Source: JAJFUB01 sp964622325
Lineage (GTDB): Bacteria > Armatimonadota > Zipacnadia > Zipacnadales > UBA11051
Direction: 5' to 3'
Assembly (NCBI GenBank): GCA_964622325.1
Contig: CAZUOJ010000047.1
Coordinates: 1 to 26,863, forward strand
Length of the DNA stretch: 26,863 nucleotides
The translations under genes were made by a program, and so were the position numbers. Position 1 is the stretch's first letter; each line of letters starts with the position of its first letter. Below are positions 25,147 through 26,863 of the stretch, one piece after another. The notes under the pieces are model-generated. The model searched no databases and was not told the DNA's origin. It saw only the letters and a program-made list of their open reading frames with translations.

Positions 25147-25185
25147 CCTCCTTAGAGCGGACGCAGACTAATTCCGTCCGTCTGC
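25147..25185 (-). promoter_or_regulatory. Permease leader: ribosome binding site next to two mutually exclusive hairpins
   Basis: The ribosome binding site AAGGAGG is at 25147-25153. Directly upstream, CGGACG (25158-25163) can pair with CGTCCG (25175-25180), or GCAGAC (25163-25168) with GTCTGC (25180-25185). The two stems share bases, so only one can form at a time, as in simple leader switches. No ligand or leader peptide is identified. Confidence 0.4.
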
Positions 25186-25291
25186 CAAAGCAAGGCAAGG
25201 AATGGTGTCTCTGCTTTGAAGAGGACAATATTGGAGATAAAACAAAACGAAGCTGTCCCATCTCTGTTACAGGCAGAGGGAAAATATGAGT

Positions 25292-26863
25292 TCAGTACAT
25301 CCGCCGGGCGCCCACATAGCGGCGGGCGTAATATTCCGAATCCAGATCTGTGATTTTCACGCCGCCGCGATGATTGGAGGCGTGGATGAATTTTCCGTTG
25401 CCGATATAAATCCCCACATGGGAGATGCCCTGACGATATGTATTTTCAAAAAACAGCACATCGCCAGGCTGCAAATCGTCCCGGGCTACGGGCGTGCCCT
25501 GCAAAAATTGAGCCCGGCTATCACGGGACAAATCAATCCCATGCAAGCGATGCACAAAGGAAACGAAGCCCGAGCAATCGAAAGCCCCGGGCCGCGAGCC
25601 GCCGCGGACATAAGCACAGCCCAGATATTTCATTGCTGTGGCAACAAGCTTGCTGCCGAAACTGTCTCCGCCTTCAGGCGTTTCCGGCGCTCCTTCCACT
25701 GTAGGCGCTGGAAAATCCTCGACGGCGCCCATCGTCGCCCGCGCCAGCTGTGCCGACTTCAAGCCCGCTTTCCCGCACAAAGCCAGCCGCGCTCGCACCA
25801 GCCTTTCCGAGCGTGTATCAATCAAACGCGCGGCAATCCAGCCGATATTGCCATCTTCTAATACTACTTTATACCAGCCAGGCCGTTTGCCAATAATCAA
25901 AAGGCGCGTCCCCAATGTGGCTTCGCCGATGGAGGGGCTTTCCGTGCTGGGGCCCGCCCGCACATTGACTTCCGGACGCGCCACCCAGCCCACATTCACC
26001 TCCACTGTTTCGCCCGCCTCTTTCGCTGTAATCGCTGTTCCCGGCGGCACGAATTTAATCAGCCAGCCGGCAATCCACCCATAATTCCCCGCCTGTGTGC
26101 GCACTTTGCACCAATGACCGCAAACCGCAGCCACTTGCAGCTTTGTCCCCTGTGATACTGTGAATTTAACTTTTGCCTCTGTGCTGGGCCCCTCCCGCAC
26201 TCGAGCTGTTTCGGCTGTCACCCACGCGGGCAACACGCGATCCATCCGCGCCACTTCCGGCGTGTCGGGATTGCCCGCCAGGGATTTCCCCGTTCCGCTA
26301 TTTGCCCCCCCACTACTCCGGGGCGCTTCTTTAATCAGCCAGGCCGCCACCCACCCCGTTGTCCCGCCGTGCACTTTCACCTTCCGCCACATTCCCTGGC
26401 TGCCGGCGATGTACAATGTCTGCCCCTTCACGAGCGCCGCTTTTTTCGGAAAGCGGCTGCCAGGGCCTGCCCGCAATATTACCCGCTCCTCCGCCACAAA
26501 CGCCTTATTAGGAGCAGCCCTGGCTACTGTTGATGAAGCAGAAGGGGCGTTCGGGCCAGACGCGTTTGCCGCCTCGGCCAATTTCCGCCCAGCGGCAATG
26601 TCATATTCCAGCAAATCCCCCCGTATCCAGCCACTGCCTCCCGGCGTCTTGCATTTAGCCCAATCTCCCTGCCGGGCCAGCACATACACTTTCGTCCCCT
26701 GGCTCAATGTCCCGTAGGCTTTGCCGCCCAGGCCAGGAGCGCTGCGGACATTTGCCGCTGTAACTTTAATCCAAGCCGGAGGATGGCCTTTGGGCGCCGC
26801 CGCGGAAGCTGTTTGGGCTTTTTCTTGCGCCAGCGCCCGTCCCTTTTCCGCGGAAAACTGCAA
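25292..26863 (-). CDS. NlpC/P60 cell-wall peptidase with four SH3b domains, 5'-truncated by the window edge
   Basis: The frame is open to the last base of the window and no signal peptide is visible, so the N-terminus lies outside. At least four bacterial SH3 domains (about residues 31-86, 122-178, 213-270 and 292-349, counted from the visible end) share the patterns V-x-A-x-x-x-V-R-x-G-P-S and GW[IV]A-x-W-L-I; they bind peptidoglycan stem peptides. The C-terminal NlpC/P60 domain (about 405-523) shows catalytic Cys430 (FDCSGF), His482 (SHVGIYIG) and a third polar residue near His494 (FIHAS). The enzyme should cut stem-peptide bonds, often between D-Glu and diaminopimelate. Linkers are rich in Ala, Ser, Pro and Gly. 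The SH3b-coding part holds 13 ACC trinucleotides, more than the rest of the window. Confidence 0.92.
   Translation of the reverse strand: MQFSAEKGRALAQEKAQTASAAAPKGHPPAWIKVTAANVRSAPGLGGKAYGTLSQGTKVYVLARQGDWAKCKTPGGSGWIRGDLLEYDIAAGRKLAEAANASGPNAPSASSTVARAAPNKAFVAEERVILRAGPGSRFPKKAALVKGQTLYIAGSQGMWRKVKVHGGTTGWVAAWLIKEAPRSSGGANSGTGKSLAGNPDTPEVARMDRVLPAWVTAETARVREGPSTEAKVKFTVSQGTKLQVAAVCGHWCKVRTQAGNYGWIAGWLIKFVPPGTAITAKEAGETVEVNVGWVARPEVNVRAGPSTESPSIGEATLGTRLLIIGKRPGWYKVVLEDGNIGWIAARLIDTRSERLVRARLALCGKAGLKSAQLARATMGAVEDFPAPTVEGAPETPEGGDSFGSKLVATAMKYLGCAYVRGGSRPGAFDCSGFVSFVHRLHGIDLSRDSRAQFLQGTPVARDDLQPGDVLFFENTYRQGISHVGIYIGNGKFIHASNHRGGVKITDLDSEYYARRYVGARRMY

Noticed and set aside
1..26863. tRNA, rRNA, insertion sequence, prophage or defence genes
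   Set aside because: No cloverleaf, transposase, integrase, terminal repeat or defence-family motif was seen.

Overview
The window is bacterial chromosomal DNA with tightly packed genes, AAGGAGG-type ribosome binding sites and no mobile element, CRISPR array or RNA gene that I can see. It holds twelve coding regions, two of them cut by the window edges. The mix suggests an uncultured glycan-degrading bacterium: an endonuclease Q homologue, an AIM24/TIGR00266 protein, a UPF0210 protein, two very large secreted polysaccharide-active proteins and several secreted or envelope proteins. Armatimonadota-like or similar candidate phyla are possible, but nothing here fixes the phylum.

Layout. Positions 1-1182 (+): 3' part of an endonuclease Q-like repair nuclease, overlapping tail to tail with a polysaccharide-deacetylase-fold protein (1156-1941, -). 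A divergent intergenic region with a 25-bp perfect dyad separates the deacetylase from a Gfo/Idh/MocA oxidoreductase (2152-3177, +). Next come an AIM24-family protein (3353-4033) and an ABC exporter half-transporter (4225-6117) ending in a textbook terminator. A polytopic membrane protein (6247-8238) and a 1679-residue secreted exo-rhamnogalacturonan-lyase-like protein with PKD and carbohydrate-binding modules (8264-13303) appear to form an operon. On the minus strand follow a UPF0210 protein (13485-14849), a small secreted CARDB-like protein with its own strong promoter and terminator (15072-15575), a 1576-residue secreted heparinase-like protein ending in an FG-GAP/VCBS-type propeller (15700-20430), and a second ABC exporter (20590-22419). 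The exporter's start codon lies 4 bp from that of a secreted PHP/CehA-type protein (22424-23776, +). The window closes with an APC-family permease (23787-25142, -) and a multi-SH3b NlpC/P60 peptidase (25292-26863, -, 5' end outside).

How they fit together: the two giant secreted proteins, the deacetylase-like protein and the Gfo/Idh/MocA enzyme fit extracellular breakdown of acidic or rhamnose-containing polysaccharides and use of the sugars. The ABC exporters, GT-C-like membrane protein and NlpC/P60 peptidase fit envelope upkeep. This is inferred from family membership and proximity, not proven.

The most unusual signal is compositional. The trinucleotide GGT/ACC is almost absent from both strands and all codon positions: 3 occurrences in the first 1500 bases and 2 in the 1365-base UPF0210 gene, where roughly 45-50 would be expected in each. 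Codon choice bends around it; Leu before Val is typically CTT rather than the otherwise common CTG. I know of no described cause. I did not recognise a clear new defence or mobile system.
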